A stretch of DNA of 64,000 nt from NIOZ-UU13 sp035528395 (GTDB lineage: Bacteria; Planctomycetota; Phycisphaerae; Sedimentisphaerales; Anaerobacaceae), in contig DATKYR010000190.1 of assembly GCA_035528395.1 (NCBI GenBank), forward strand, positions 1 to 64,000, written 5' to 3'. The notes beneath the pieces were generated by a model. The model did no database searches, was not told the origin of the DNA, and saw only the letters and a program-made list of their open reading frames with translations. Shown here piece by piece: positions 42,736 through 50,948 of the stretch (position 1 is the first letter of the stretch; every line of letters starts with the position of its first letter). The translations under genes and the position numbers were made by a program.

Positions 42736-45171
42736 TCAGTTAGTCAAAATCAGGTATGTTTGCCTGGTCTTCGTATTGAACTCAATAACGTTTTCCTCAG
42801 GTTTAGTGGTTTTGATTGGTCTGCCGTTGGATGTTATCCAGACCGGCACATTGGTGCGGATTTTGCACTTACTGCCCAGCAGCGAACGTATGTTAGCGGT
42901 GACAAGCCTGTTATTTTTCCATGTGATGTCCACTTCGAATCCGCCGCGTGCCCGCAGGCCTTTGACGTATCCGCTTTGCCATACAGAAGGCAGAGCAGGC
43001 AGCAGGTGCAGCTCGCCGGTGTGACTTTGCAGCAGCATCTCTGCGATTCCGGCTGTGCCGCCAAAATTGCCGTCTATCTGGAACGGCGGATGGGCGTCGA
43101 ACATATTTGGATACATCCGCTGCGGACTCAGCAGAGAGCTGAGCATCTTGTATGCGTGGTCGCCGTCCTCGAACCGAGCCCAGAAATTGACCTTCCAGCC
43201 CATTGACCAGCCTGTACCGCCGTCACCCCGAAGTTCCAGTGACTTGCGGGCCGCGGCGAAAAGTTCGGGTGTACCGCGACGCGTAATCTCTTTGCCCGGG
43301 TGCAGCCCGAACAGGTGCGAGACGTGGCGGTGCTGGTTGTTCGGGTCGTCCTTGTCTTCGAGCCATTCCTGGAGCTGCCCGTACTGTCCGATCTGGTTGG
43401 GCGCGATTCGGCTTCGCAGCTCAGTCAGTTTTCGGCGAAAGTCTGTGTCCACGCCGAGCGTTTTGGATGCTTCGATGCAGTTGGTGAAAAGGTCGCGGAT
43501 AATTTGATGGTCCATCGTCGGCCCGGCAACGAGTCCGCCGTTTTCCGGCGAGTTGGAAGGTGTGCTTATCAACCACCCGGTGTTCGGGTCCTCGATGAGA
43601 AAATCAACGAAAAACATCGCCGCCTCTTTCATTATGGGGTACGCCTGCTCTTTGAGAAACATTTTATCGCCGCCGAACAGGTAATGCTCCCATAAATGCT
43701 GGCAGAGCCATGCCCCGCCGGTTACCCATATACCGTGGTTGGAGTGATTGATTGGTGCTGTGCCCCGCCACAGGTCGGTGTTATGGTGCAGCACCCAGCC
43801 CCGGCAGCCGTAGTGTACCTTTGCGGTTTTACGCCCCGACTGAGCGACGTCATCGAGCAAGTCGAACAACGGCTGGTGACACTCGGACAGGTTGGTTACC
43901 TCGGCTGGCCAGTAGTTCATCTCCGTGTTGATGTTGGTCGTCCATTTGCTGTCCCAGGGCGGCTCAAGCTGGTCGTTCCAGATGCCCTGGAGATTTGCCG
44001 GCTGGCTGCCCGGACGGGAGCCTGCAATCAGCAGGTAGCGACCGAACTGGAAGTACAGCGCTACTAATTGTGGGTCATCCTGCTTGGCGAAGTTTTCGAT
44101 GCGCTGGTCGGTGGGCTGCTTCATCGCCTCGGTTATGCCCAGGTCGAATTCGACCAAGCGAAACAGGCGGCGATGATCGGCGATGTGGGCCTTGCGTAAA
44201 TCATCATAGCTTTTGCGGGCAGCCGCTATGATAGTCCGGCGGCAGGCGGTGGCCGGGTCGCCGCTGACATCCCTGAAGTCCTTGAAACTTGTGGCGGCAG
44301 CAAGTATCAGTGTTACTGAATCAGCTCCGACAACGTCTACCTTTTCAGAATCAACAGTGAGCTTGCCGCCTTTGGCCGTCGCACGCAGGAGCGCCTCAAA
44401 CTTCAGCACGCTGGGCCTTTCTTGCTTCGTTCGCTTATTCATATTCTCTTGAAGTTGACCTCGCAATGCTAATGTGTTTTTATTCACTACGAGGGTCTGT
44501 ATATCCGGGTGAGGACTGTCCAGTTTTGCGGTGAAGGTCAGTTGCCCGGGTTTGTCGCTGCTCAGGCGAACAACAATCGCTTGGTCCGGAAAACTGGAGA
44601 AGACTTCGCGGGTAAAAGTCGTTTGGCCGATGCGGTAGCGAACTGTTGCCAGCCCGGAGTCGATGTCCAGCTCCCTGTGATAATTGACAGGCTCGTCATG
44701 AGTCGGGAAGTACAGATGCAAATCACCGAAAGGCTGATATTTTTCCTGCCGAAGCGGTACGCTCATCATTTGTTCCATCGCCAGCTCTTCAGCCTGGCGT
44801 TGTTTGCCCTCGAACAGCAGCTTGCGGACTGCAGGCAGATACTCGAGGGCTCCGTCGTGCTGATATTCGTGCGGTTGACCTGTCCACAGTGTGTCTTCGT
44901 TGAATTGTAGCTGTTCGTGTGCTGTGCCGCCGAAGACCATAGCTCCAAGACGTCCGTTTCCGACCGGCAGAGCTTCTGTCCATTTCTGTGCAGGTTGGCG
45001 ATACCACAGCTTCATATTTTGCCACTTCGCTGCATAGCGACTCGTACCAACCTGGCCTGAAGGACTAATTTCACATCCTGAAATAAACAAGCACAAAACT
45101 ACCGTATATTGAGTTACTCGGCTTGTCATTTTTCGCGTTGCCTTTTTTTGTTTTATTCGCTTATCTTTCAT
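42736..45171 (-). CDS. GH95 alpha-L-fucosidase-type lipoprotein (copy 2)
   Basis: 811 residues from an ATG at 45171. The lipobox sequence is TQYTVVLCLFISGC. Two other starts are possible: a GTG at 45231 overlapping the upstream stop, and an ATG at 45129 that gives the shortest signal peptide. GH95 features as in copy 1: LPVGNGRLGAMVFGGT, LNGQ-like LQGIWNDQLEPPWDSKW, NYWPAEVTNLSE and HPPFQIDGNFGGTAGIAE. The pair are diverged paralogues, probably with different linkage preferences (inference). 19 bp separate them. Confidence 0.92.
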   Translation of the reverse strand: MKDKRIKQKKATRKMTSRVTQYTVVLCLFISGCEISPSGQVGTSRYAAKWQNMKLWYRQPAQKWTEALPVGNGRLGAMVFGGTAHEQLQFNEDTLWTGQPHEYQHDGALEYLPAVRKLLFEGKQRQAEELAMEQMMSVPLRQEKYQPFGDLHLYFPTHDEPVNYHRELDIDSGLATVRYRIGQTTFTREVFSSFPDQAIVVRLSSDKPGQLTFTAKLDSPHPDIQTLVVNKNTLALRGQLQENMNKRTKQERPSVLKFEALLRATAKGGKLTVDSEKVDVVGADSVTLILAAATSFKDFRDVSGDPATACRRTIIAAARKSYDDLRKAHIADHRRLFRLVEFDLGITEAMKQPTDQRIENFAKQDDPQLVALYFQFGRYLLIAGSRPGSQPANLQGIWNDQLEPPWDSKWTTNINTEMNYWPAEVTNLSECHQPLFDLLDDVAQSGRKTAKVHYGCRGWVLHHNTDLWRGTAPINHSNHGIWVTGGAWLCQHLWEHYLFGGDKMFLKEQAYPIMKEAAMFFVDFLIEDPNTGWLISTPSNSPENGGLVAGPTMDHQIIRDLFTNCIEASKTLGVDTDFRRKLTELRSRIAPNQIGQYGQLQEWLEDKDDPNNQHRHVSHLFGLHPGKEITRRGTPELFAAARKSLELRGDGGTGWSMGWKVNFWARFEDGDHAYKMLSSLLSPQRMYPNMFDAHPPFQIDGNFGGTAGIAEMLLQSHTGELHLLPALPSVWQSGYVKGLRARGGFEVDITWKNNRLVTANIRSLLGSKCKIRTNVPVWITSNGRPIKTTKPEENVIEFNTKTRQTYLILTN

Positions 45172-45227
45172 ACCGGCACCTTTTGTTGAGATAGGTTTTT
45201 TTATTTCAGCATTTTGTTCGTTCGCAG

Positions 45228-45872
45228 TCACGAAAGGGACACCTGTCGGCGGATGTATTCGGCCCGTTCGGTAAATTTACTTATTATGTCTTCTGCGGTG
45301 GTGCTTTCGAAATTCAGACTTTTTACGATGCGTTTGAAGGTAAGCTCAGCCATCTCGGCATCGCCCATAATCTGGTGCACTTCGATATCGAGCTGATGGT
45401 TGTTTGGCAACTTTGCGGTGCCGAAAAGAAAACTGAGTGAGGTTTGTGGTTTTTGTATGTGTACCCAATCGATAGTGAGCGTATCTATTTGCATCCGGTC
45501 TGTTTTTATAATCACACCGTCAACTTCAAGCGCCCTTTGCTCAAACCGCATTTGGGGGGTGGTTGTCTCGGCAGCTAAGAGGTATTGGCAGTAAGCCCAC
45601 GCTGTGGGTTTGCCGGAACCGTGAGCGAAATTACTGCTTAAAGAATAAGAAGAGGCATTTTTATGATAGTTCCATTGCTTTTCGTTTTTCCAGCCGTTGC
45701 CCGCCGGCATTGATACCGATAAACCGGCCTGAGTTAGTTTTATCGGCTCCGAAAGAATAAGAGCGGACTTTGAAGCGACTATAAGACGGGCAATGAGCAG
45801 CGCGAAAACAAAAAGTCCCAAAAGGGCTATTTTATCGCCCCCTATCTTTTTTATATCGTAAGTTTTGTTCAT
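45228..45872 (-). CDS. Membrane-anchored protein of unknown function upstream of the GH95 pair
   Basis: 214 residues from the ATG at 45872. One TM helix (about 15-35, IALLGLFVFALLIARLIVA) and an extracytoplasmic domain (PAGNGWKNEKQWNYHKNASS... to KRIVKSLNF). I do not recognise it. The amphipathic, exosortase-accessory-like look is not enough for a call. Its stop touches the first possible start of the GH95 gene, so the three or four genes (this, GH95 x2, M50) look like one operon. Confidence 0.65.
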   Translation of the reverse strand: MNKTYDIKKIGGDKIALLGLFVFALLIARLIVASKSALILSEPIKLTQAGLSVSMPAGNGWKNEKQWNYHKNASSYSLSSNFAHGSGKPTAWAYCQYLLAAETTTPQMRFEQRALEVDGVIIKTDRMQIDTLTIDWVHIQKPQTSLSFLFGTAKLPNNHQLDIEVHQIMGDAEMAELTFKRIVKSLNFESTTAEDIISKFTERAEYIRRQVSLS

Positions 45873-45912
45873 ATATACGCTAATAGTAATTGCCAGGCGT
45901 TTTTTTTGCAAG

Positions 45913-45968
45913 TTTACCCCGTTAGAAATTGCAACGGGGTACAAAAAAGGAAGTTTTCTAACGGGGCA
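45913..45968. repeat. CCCCGTTAGAAA-type palindrome
   Basis: TTTACCCCGTTAGAAATT at the left mirrors TTTTCTAACGGGGCAAA at the right. An inner AACGGGGT also pairs with ACCCCGTT, so two alternative hairpins are possible. Confidence 0.85.
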
Positions 45969-46044
45969 AACCATTTAGACTATACCTTATTTGCGAGAAA
46001 ACCGTAGTTATGGGACCTGCATCCTGTGCCCGTGAGGCGTGATG

Positions 46045-46098
46045 GTAGGGGCAGGCCTGTGTGCCTGCCCAGGGCAACCACACTGGGTTGCCCCCTAC
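46045..46098. repeat. REP-like GTAGGGGCA hairpin
   Basis: The outer arms GTAGGGGCA and TTGCCCCCTAC enclose two inner hairpins, GGCAGGC...GCCTGCC and GGCAACC...GGTTGCC. This is a widespread dispersed-repeat design. Confidence 0.75.
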
Positions 46099-46207
46099 AG
46101 CCTGCGTGTGGGATTTTCGGTGCGGGATGGGTATCACAGCAAGTTTAATGTAAAACGCCTCTTGTTTATAGCCGAATTATATATATATTTTCTAAAGAGA
46201 GGTTGAT

Positions 46208-47101
46208 ATGAATAAGGTGATGTTACTGCGCGGGGACGAGCCGGAGAAAATCCTGCAAACCGCGATTGATAAAAAAGTACCTGCTATAATGTCATATTTG
46301 TCCAAAGACAAATGGCACGTTGCAAAGGTACTGTTGACCGGGCTTGTGGAGGACAGGCTAACTGTAGACAGTGCCGCCCCGAAGAAGAAGCAGCACCCGG
46401 TAAATATACAGGCTAATCAGCCGGTCGGCATATCGTTCAAATATGAATACGGCAAGTTTGTTTTTGATACGACTGTGCTTGGTTTTGAGTCGTCGTCCAG
46501 CCCGGAGGCTGACGAGGGATGGGGCGGAACGATGATACTTGCGGTGCCGGGACGGATAGAAGTTGTCCAGAGGAGAAGTTATTACCGTGTTAATGTGCCC
46601 GAATCACTGAAGGTAAAGGTGATAATGTGGCATCGCAGCGGCAGACATGAGGCAAAAAAACAGATACAGGATGCTGCAGAGGATATTCACAATTATTGCC
46701 AGGGCAGGCTTGTTGACATTTCCGCCGGCGGTGCGCAGGTTGTAGTTTCGTACTCAGACGAGGCGGGCTGTCCTGAATCTGTCAGGCAGGAGTCTAAAGG
46801 CAATACGTCCAGGACTTTTTGTGCCGGTGAGCTGGACTTCAAGAAAGGTCAGTTTGTTGGGATGCGATTTACACCTATGCCTTATGAAATGCCATTGGTC
46901 GTTAGTGCCCAGATTCGAAATATCCTGCCGACCGCAGACGGCAAGAGCGCCTCTTTTGGATTGCAGATTGTTGGTCTGGAAGCAAGTCCCGAAGGTCATG
47001 AAGTTCTGGCGCGGCTTATTGGTATTGTCGAGCAGTATTACCAGATAAATCAATCCGGCGCCAGGCGGCGGGATATACAGCCGGTTCGGAACACAGTGTA
47101 A
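46208..47101 (+). CDS. PilZ-domain protein, YcgR-like c-di-GMP receptor
   Basis: 297 residues. The N-terminal domain (about 1-110) is YcgR-like. The PilZ domain follows, with the c-di-GMP motifs RRSYYRVNVP (RxxxR, about residues 121-125) and DISAGGAQVVV (D/NxSxxG). An insertion (about 195-220) separates PilZ strands. It should bind c-di-GMP and act on motility, adhesion or exopolysaccharide. No flagellar or cellulose genes are near. The ribosome site is AGAGAGG. Confidence 0.88.
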   Translation: MNKVMLLRGDEPEKILQTAIDKKVPAIMSYLSKDKWHVAKVLLTGLVEDRLTVDSAAPKKKQHPVNIQANQPVGISFKYEYGKFVFDTTVLGFESSSSPEADEGWGGTMILAVPGRIEVVQRRSYYRVNVPESLKVKVIMWHRSGRHEAKKQIQDAAEDIHNYCQGRLVDISAGGAQVVVSYSDEAGCPESVRQESKGNTSRTFCAGELDFKKGQFVGMRFTPMPYEMPLVVSAQIRNILPTADGKSASFGLQIVGLEASPEGHEVLARLIGIVEQYYQINQSGARRRDIQPVRNTV

Positions 47102-47159
47102 CACACAGGCCGGAGCCGCCCGGATTCTCTTTATCTATCTATAACCCCCAGCACAAGTT

Positions 47160-47340
47160 AGAATATTAGGAAATCAGGGTATCAGGAAATCAGGGTGGAG
47201 GATATCAGAGATCCAGGATACCAGAAAAAAAATCTCGCTGTGCATTTATACTGCGCAGTTGACCTGAAATCCTGGTAACCTGATACCCACTACCTGATAC
47301 CCACTACCTGATACCCTCCCTGATAACCTGGTACCCTTCT
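47160..47340. repeat. Word repeat of ATCAGGGTATCAGG / CCTGATACCCACTA
   Basis: Direct copies of ATCAGG(A/G)-words at 47172-47222 are mirrored by tandem CTGATACCC(A/T)-words at 47270-47336. The two halves are complementary, so a long imperfect hairpin could form between the convergent PilZ and pssA genes. Confidence 0.8.
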
Positions 47341-48291
47341 TTAGGTGATATCGTCCTGGTCGGCTATTTGGCCATTGTCAACAGTCGTCAAAGCTGAATT
47401 TGCTGCCGAGACGAGATTGTGCTTATTGCGGATTACTTTGTAGTAAAACCATTTCAAAAAGCTGCTCGCCGCAAAGCCGCAGAAAATCAGCACTAAAGCC
47501 GCATACTGTATGTTCAAGATAACAAATGCCAGGAGCAACAGCACCCTCATAAGGTACGCAAATGGCTTCTTGCCCTTTAGGTACTGATTGAGGATGTGCG
47601 GATATCGAATCCTGCTGACCATCAGCACCGCAACGCCCAGGGCCAGAAACGGCAGGGCATAAATAATTACATTCAGGCTCGGAAGTGTTTCCTGATGGAG
47701 TATTACCAGGCTGACTATTACCCCCGCAGCGGCGGGCGTGGGCAGACCTACAAAGCTCATGTGGGCGGATTCGTCCTCCTCGTTTTCCACATTGAACCTT
47801 GCTAATCGAATGGCCGCACAGCTTATATATCCTGCCGCTGCCACCCAGATGAAACGTTGGAGAAAAGTTTCTATGGCGGGATTAAGCCCGGCAAACTCGG
47901 CCAGCTTGTATTCCAGAACTTTCAGCATCAAAAATGCCGGCGCCACACCGAAGCTGATTATATCGCAGAGGCTGTCGAGCTGGCCGCCAAAGCTGGAGGT
48001 GCTCTTGTGCATTCGTGCCAGTCGGCCGTCGAGCATGTCGGCAATCATTGCCAGAAGTATCATGTAGCCTGACATCGCAAAGTAAGAAAACTGCCCGATG
48101 CCGAGCTTTGCACCTTTGCCTGCAAAGACAATGGCCGTGAAGCCGCATACGCCGTTGAGAATTGTTATCAGCGACGGCAGGATGGCAATGTACTTTAACC
48201 TTTGCCTTCGCACACGCCGCAGCAGACTCTTTTTGGCCGTGCTGCGGCCGACTACCCCCTTAGGAGCAGATTCGGTTTTTAATCTCGGCAT
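47341..48291 (-). CDS. pssA: CDP-diacylglycerol--serine O-phosphatidyltransferase
   Basis: 316 residues from the ATG at 48291 (MPRLKTES). The CDP-alcohol transferase signature DMLDGRLARMHKSTSSFGGQ, then LDSLCD is complete, with about eight TM helices. It makes phosphatidylserine, which the Psd product decarboxylates. The two genes form a unit, psd then pssA, with MITE copy 2 between them. A longer frame to 48414 is made of MITE sequence and is not used. Confidence 0.93.
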   Translation of the reverse strand: MPRLKTESAPKGVVGRSTAKKSLLRRVRRQRLKYIAILPSLITILNGVCGFTAIVFAGKGAKLGIGQFSYFAMSGYMILLAMIADMLDGRLARMHKSTSSFGGQLDSLCDIISFGVAPAFLMLKVLEYKLAEFAGLNPAIETFLQRFIWVAAAGYISCAAIRLARFNVENEEDESAHMSFVGLPTPAAAGVIVSLVILHQETLPSLNVIIYALPFLALGVAVLMVSRIRYPHILNQYLKGKKPFAYLMRVLLLLAFVILNIQYAALVLIFCGFAASSFLKWFYYKVIRNKHNLVSAANSALTTVDNGQIADQDDIT

Positions 48292-48312
48292 AACTCGTAC
48301 CTCGTAATGGTT

Positions 48313-48464
48313 AATTAGTATCTGTTGAGGGAAACAAAAACTGACTATGTCACCCCTGCGAAAGAAGGGGTCCAGAGCGAAAAAGCTGGATTCCCGCTGG
48401 AGTTTATCCCGCACACGATGCGGGGCGGGAATGACAAATACTGTTTCCGCAACAAGAACTAATT
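48313..48464 (-). repeat. 152-bp MITE-like element, copy 2 (between psd and pssA)
   Basis: It is a near-exact reverse complement of copy 1 at 33816, same length, with ends AATTAGTATCTGTTGAGG and ACTAATT. It is inverted relative to copy 3 on the other side of psd. Confidence 0.9.
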
Positions 48465-48498
48465 AGTGAATCGACTACTACTCACCTCTCACTATTTA

Positions 48499-49350
48499 CT
48501 ACTCACCAATTTCGTATTTCACCAATGGTGTCAGGCCTGCTTTGACTTTATCGCCTATTTGGACCAGGCACTTTACACCCGCCGCTGGCGGGTATCGCTC
48601 GGAACCCGGCGTTGCTGCCTCACGAAGGGGCACGTACAATTCTGTTCTGGAGCCGAATTTTATCATCCCGAATTTCTGACCGCCGGTCAATTCCTTGCCC
48701 GCCACTTTATCGCAAACGATTCGCCGGGCAATCGCTCCACTTATTTGCCGGACAATCAGTCTGTCTTGTGGGCTGTCGGTTCTGACCAGGTGCAGGTCAT
48801 TGGACTCATTGACCCGGCCGGACTGCGGATTCATTGCGTTTTTGTATTTGCCTTTTCGATAGGTGATTTTTTCGACTTTGACATTGCACGGAGCGCGATT
48901 AATGTGGGTATCGAAAATGCTCAGAAATATCCCGATACGCAGTGCAGCTCCGCCCCCCACTTCTTGCTTTCGCAAGAAAGCAGGGGGGTCATCTACCCCG
49001 TTAGAGCCTTTGTCCTCCCTGTCTCTAACGAGTAAAAAGTCTAACATGGGGTCTCTAACGGGATCTACCGTCTCGATGTCGGTAACCTGGCCGTCGGCGG
49101 GCGCTAACAGAAGGTTCCTGTCCGAAGGACACCGGCGCTCAGGGTCGCGGAAAAACATCAAAGACCATATTAAAACAGCGGCCAAAAGTGCTTCTATCGA
49201 AATAATGCCCCCCCCCACGCTTGTCTGCGCAAGCAGACGTGGGGGCAAAACCGCCCTTGTGCCTAATAGAATGGCAAACATTAACGCAAGTACTAAAACA
49301 GGGTAGATAACCACCTGCGGCCAGCCATATTTTGTCAGCGGAATTCTCAT
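48499..49350 (-). CDS. psd: Phosphatidylserine decarboxylase carrying palindrome insertions
   Basis: 283 residues of the short Psd type. Visible are FFRDPERRCPS, LAPADGQVTDIE, IGIFLSIFDTHINRAPC, YRKGKYKNAMNP and the self-cleavage site region KFGSRTELYVPL. It yields phosphatidylethanolamine at the membrane. About 40 residues between DIETV and ALRIGIF (DPVRDPMLDFLLVRDREDKG, then SNGVDDPPAFLRKQEVGGGA) are not typical of the family. They are encoded by palindromic DNA at about 48953-49072. A second hairpin (49206-49246) encodes the RAVLPPRLLAQTSVGGG stretch. The frame is kept. MITE copies 2 and 3 bracket the gene. Confidence 0.88.
   Translation of the reverse strand: MRIPLTKYGWPQVVIYPVLVLALMFAILLGTRAVLPPRLLAQTSVGGGIISIEALLAAVLIWSLMFFRDPERRCPSDRNLLLAPADGQVTDIETVDPVRDPMLDFLLVRDREDKGSNGVDDPPAFLRKQEVGGGAALRIGIFLSIFDTHINRAPCNVKVEKITYRKGKYKNAMNPQSGRVNESNDLHLVRTDSPQDRLIVRQISGAIARRIVCDKVAGKELTGGQKFGMIKFGSRTELYVPLREAATPGSERYPPAAGVKCLVQIGDKVKAGLTPLVKYEIGE
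48990..49072. repeat. CCCCGTTAG-type palindrome inside psd
   Basis: CTACCCCGTTAGAG at the left and TCTCTAACGGGATCTACC at the right, with inner TCTCTAACG / TAACATGGGGT words. It lies in the psd coding sequence, next to another hairpin (CCCCAC...TTGCTTTCGCAAGAAAG...GGGG at 48953-48988). It is translated in frame. Confidence 0.7.
49206..49246. repeat. GC hairpin inside psd
   Basis: CCCCCACGCTTGTCTGCG pairs with CGCAAGCAGACGTGGGGGC around a short middle. It sits in the membrane-spanning N-terminal part of psd without breaking the frame. Confidence 0.75.
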
Positions 49351-49502
49351 AATTATGTCCTGTTGTGGAAACAGTATTTGTCATTCCCGCGAAACCTGTC
49401 CTGAGCAGAGTCGAAGGAGCGGGAATCCAGTTTTTCGCTCTGTACCCCTGCTTTCGCAGGGGCGACATCGTCGATTTTCGTTTTCCGCAACAGATACTAA
49501 TT
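49351..49502 (+). repeat. 152-bp MITE-like element, copy 3 (touching the psd start codon)
   Basis: Starts one base upstream of the psd ATG on the opposite side and ends ACTAATT at 49502. Same length and hairpin layout as copies 1 and 2; the middle has diverged (GAAACCTGTCCTGAGCAGAG). Confidence 0.88.
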
Positions 49503-49681
49503 GGTTAATGTTGGGATTTTTAATGCTGGATGCTCGCAGTGACTGAATGCAAAGTCGAATATGGAATGGGAAAAATCCCGCATAAATTGCAGGACTAAAT
49601 ATGGAATAAGAAACCCGCATGGAACGTTGGAGGGCATTGAGTCTGTATAAACGTCCGTGAACTCAAAGCGTATAACCAACT

Positions 49682-50647
49682 CTATTTTAACTCAAGGAGT
49701 TTGGCCAGAACTTCATCTTCAACTATGAAGGCTGTTCCGTGTTTGGTACCGGGAGGGAAGGACAGCTTATCAGTAATTGACTCCCAATTCTTGAAGTCCT
49801 TCGACCTTAGGCCTTCGTACCGATGACGTGTGTATCCATCATAATATAAATACCAATAGTCGTCGATTTTCAGGGCGGTCGGGCCTTCGACCCAGTCGGG
49901 CGAAATCGGGTCAGACGCATGGCCGTATGGCCCTTCCAGTTTATCACTGTAAGCAATACGGATATTCTTCTTTGCCACAGGCTCTTTCGTCTCATCTTTG
50001 AGGAACATTACATACCTGTCGCCGTCCTTGATGATTGTGGCATCAATCACATTAAAGCCCTCATCATAGAAAAGCTCAGCCCTGGAGTAGGTCTGGAAGT
50101 CCTTAGTTGTAACGCAGTAGATTCTGTGATTTAGCTGTTTCCCTCTATCTCTGTCACCCGTGTTTTCGGTTCCGGCAAATCGGCCGGGGATTGTTGTGGA
50201 CCAATAGATGAGGTACTTTTTGCTCGTGGAGTCATAAAAAATCTCGGGCGCCCAGCAGTTCATCGCCGTTGGCTCATGCTCCATAACAGGAATATATTTC
50301 TGTTCGGACCATTTGATGAGGTCTTTGGAGTGAGCGATTCCGATACCTTTTTCCCGCCAGCTACTGGTCCAGACCATATGAAAAGAGCCGTCTGGCCCGC
50401 GGCAGATACACGGGTCGCGCATCAGCTTGCCTCCGACCTGCGGCTTAAGAAACGACCGGTCGTTTTGTAACGCAGTCCACTTCAGGCCATCGTGACTGTA
50501 TGCCAGGTGCAGGCCGTCCTGGCCGTTGTCTTTGAAGTAAGAGAACAAGTAGTTCGCCCCGGCCCTCGCCTGTTTTTCCTCGGCCAGGCCTATTGAGTTG
50601 AAAATGCAGGCTATCAGAATAGCTGCTATCAGCAGATTTCTATTCAA
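49682..50647 (-). CDS. Exported GH43-like five-bladed propeller glycosidase
   Basis: 321 residues with a signal peptide (NRNLLIAAILIACIFNSIGLA). The blades show the GH43/GH32/GH117 pattern: YSHDGLKWTAL, LMRDPCICRGPDGSFHMVWT, NCWAPEIFYDSTSKKYLIYW and VEGPTALKIDDYWYLYYD. The Asp of RDP and the Glu of WAPE and EGP fit catalytic positions. An arabinosidase, xylosidase or galactosidase is possible; I cannot pick one. Monocistronic. Confidence 0.82.
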   Translation of the reverse strand: MNRNLLIAAILIACIFNSIGLAEEKQARAGANYLFSYFKDNGQDGLHLAYSHDGLKWTALQNDRSFLKPQVGGKLMRDPCICRGPDGSFHMVWTSSWREKGIGIAHSKDLIKWSEQKYIPVMEHEPTAMNCWAPEIFYDSTSKKYLIYWSTTIPGRFAGTENTGDRDRGKQLNHRIYCVTTKDFQTYSRAELFYDEGFNVIDATIIKDGDRYVMFLKDETKEPVAKKNIRIAYSDKLEGPYGHASDPISPDWVEGPTALKIDDYWYLYYDGYTRHRYEGLRSKDFKNWESITDKLSFPPGTKHGTAFIVEDEVLAKLLELK

Positions 50648-50948
50648 AACGAAGTCCTCCTAAGAAAACAAGGAATATTGTCAGTTGTTTTTTAGATTTA
50701 TCTTCTTGCAGGGGCGCCACAGCAACCAAAATATCAATTCTCGTCAAAACATCTTAGTGTACAAGGAGCAAGAGCACAAGGGATAAATGCACAAGGTCAA
50801 GCCCCGGCTGATATTACCGGGACAGGCAGGAAATGTCGAATCCCGGTTAAAGCCATCGGGACAGGTATTGAATTGAATATCTCCCCCTCCCTTTAAGCAC
50901 TCACTACTAAACAGTTCTCCTATGTCGAGCTGTGTCAATCAGTGTCGC
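50648..50948. other. Intergenic region upstream of the GH43-like gene
   Basis: No gene supported. It contains ACAAGG-word repeats near 50760-50795 and the repeated word CGGGACAGG near 50818 and 50859. The GH43-like promoter on the minus strand is not clear. Confidence 0.4.

Larger units (their letters stand above)
45873..46207. other. Divergent intergenic region with two palindromes
   Basis: It separates the GH95 operon from the PilZ gene. It holds a CCCCGTTAGAAA palindrome (45913-45968) and a GTAGGGGCA-type hairpin (46045-46098). An AT-rich stretch at about 46168-46195 may hold the PilZ promoter, but I see no clear hexamers. Confidence 0.6.

Noticed and set aside
48292..48414. N-terminal extension of pssA
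   Set aside because: It is translated MITE sequence; a standard start with typical N-terminus exists at 48291.
33816..49502. CRISPR array from the repeated units
   Set aside because: Copies are far apart and contain hairpins; there are no regularly spaced short repeats with unique spacers and no cas genes.
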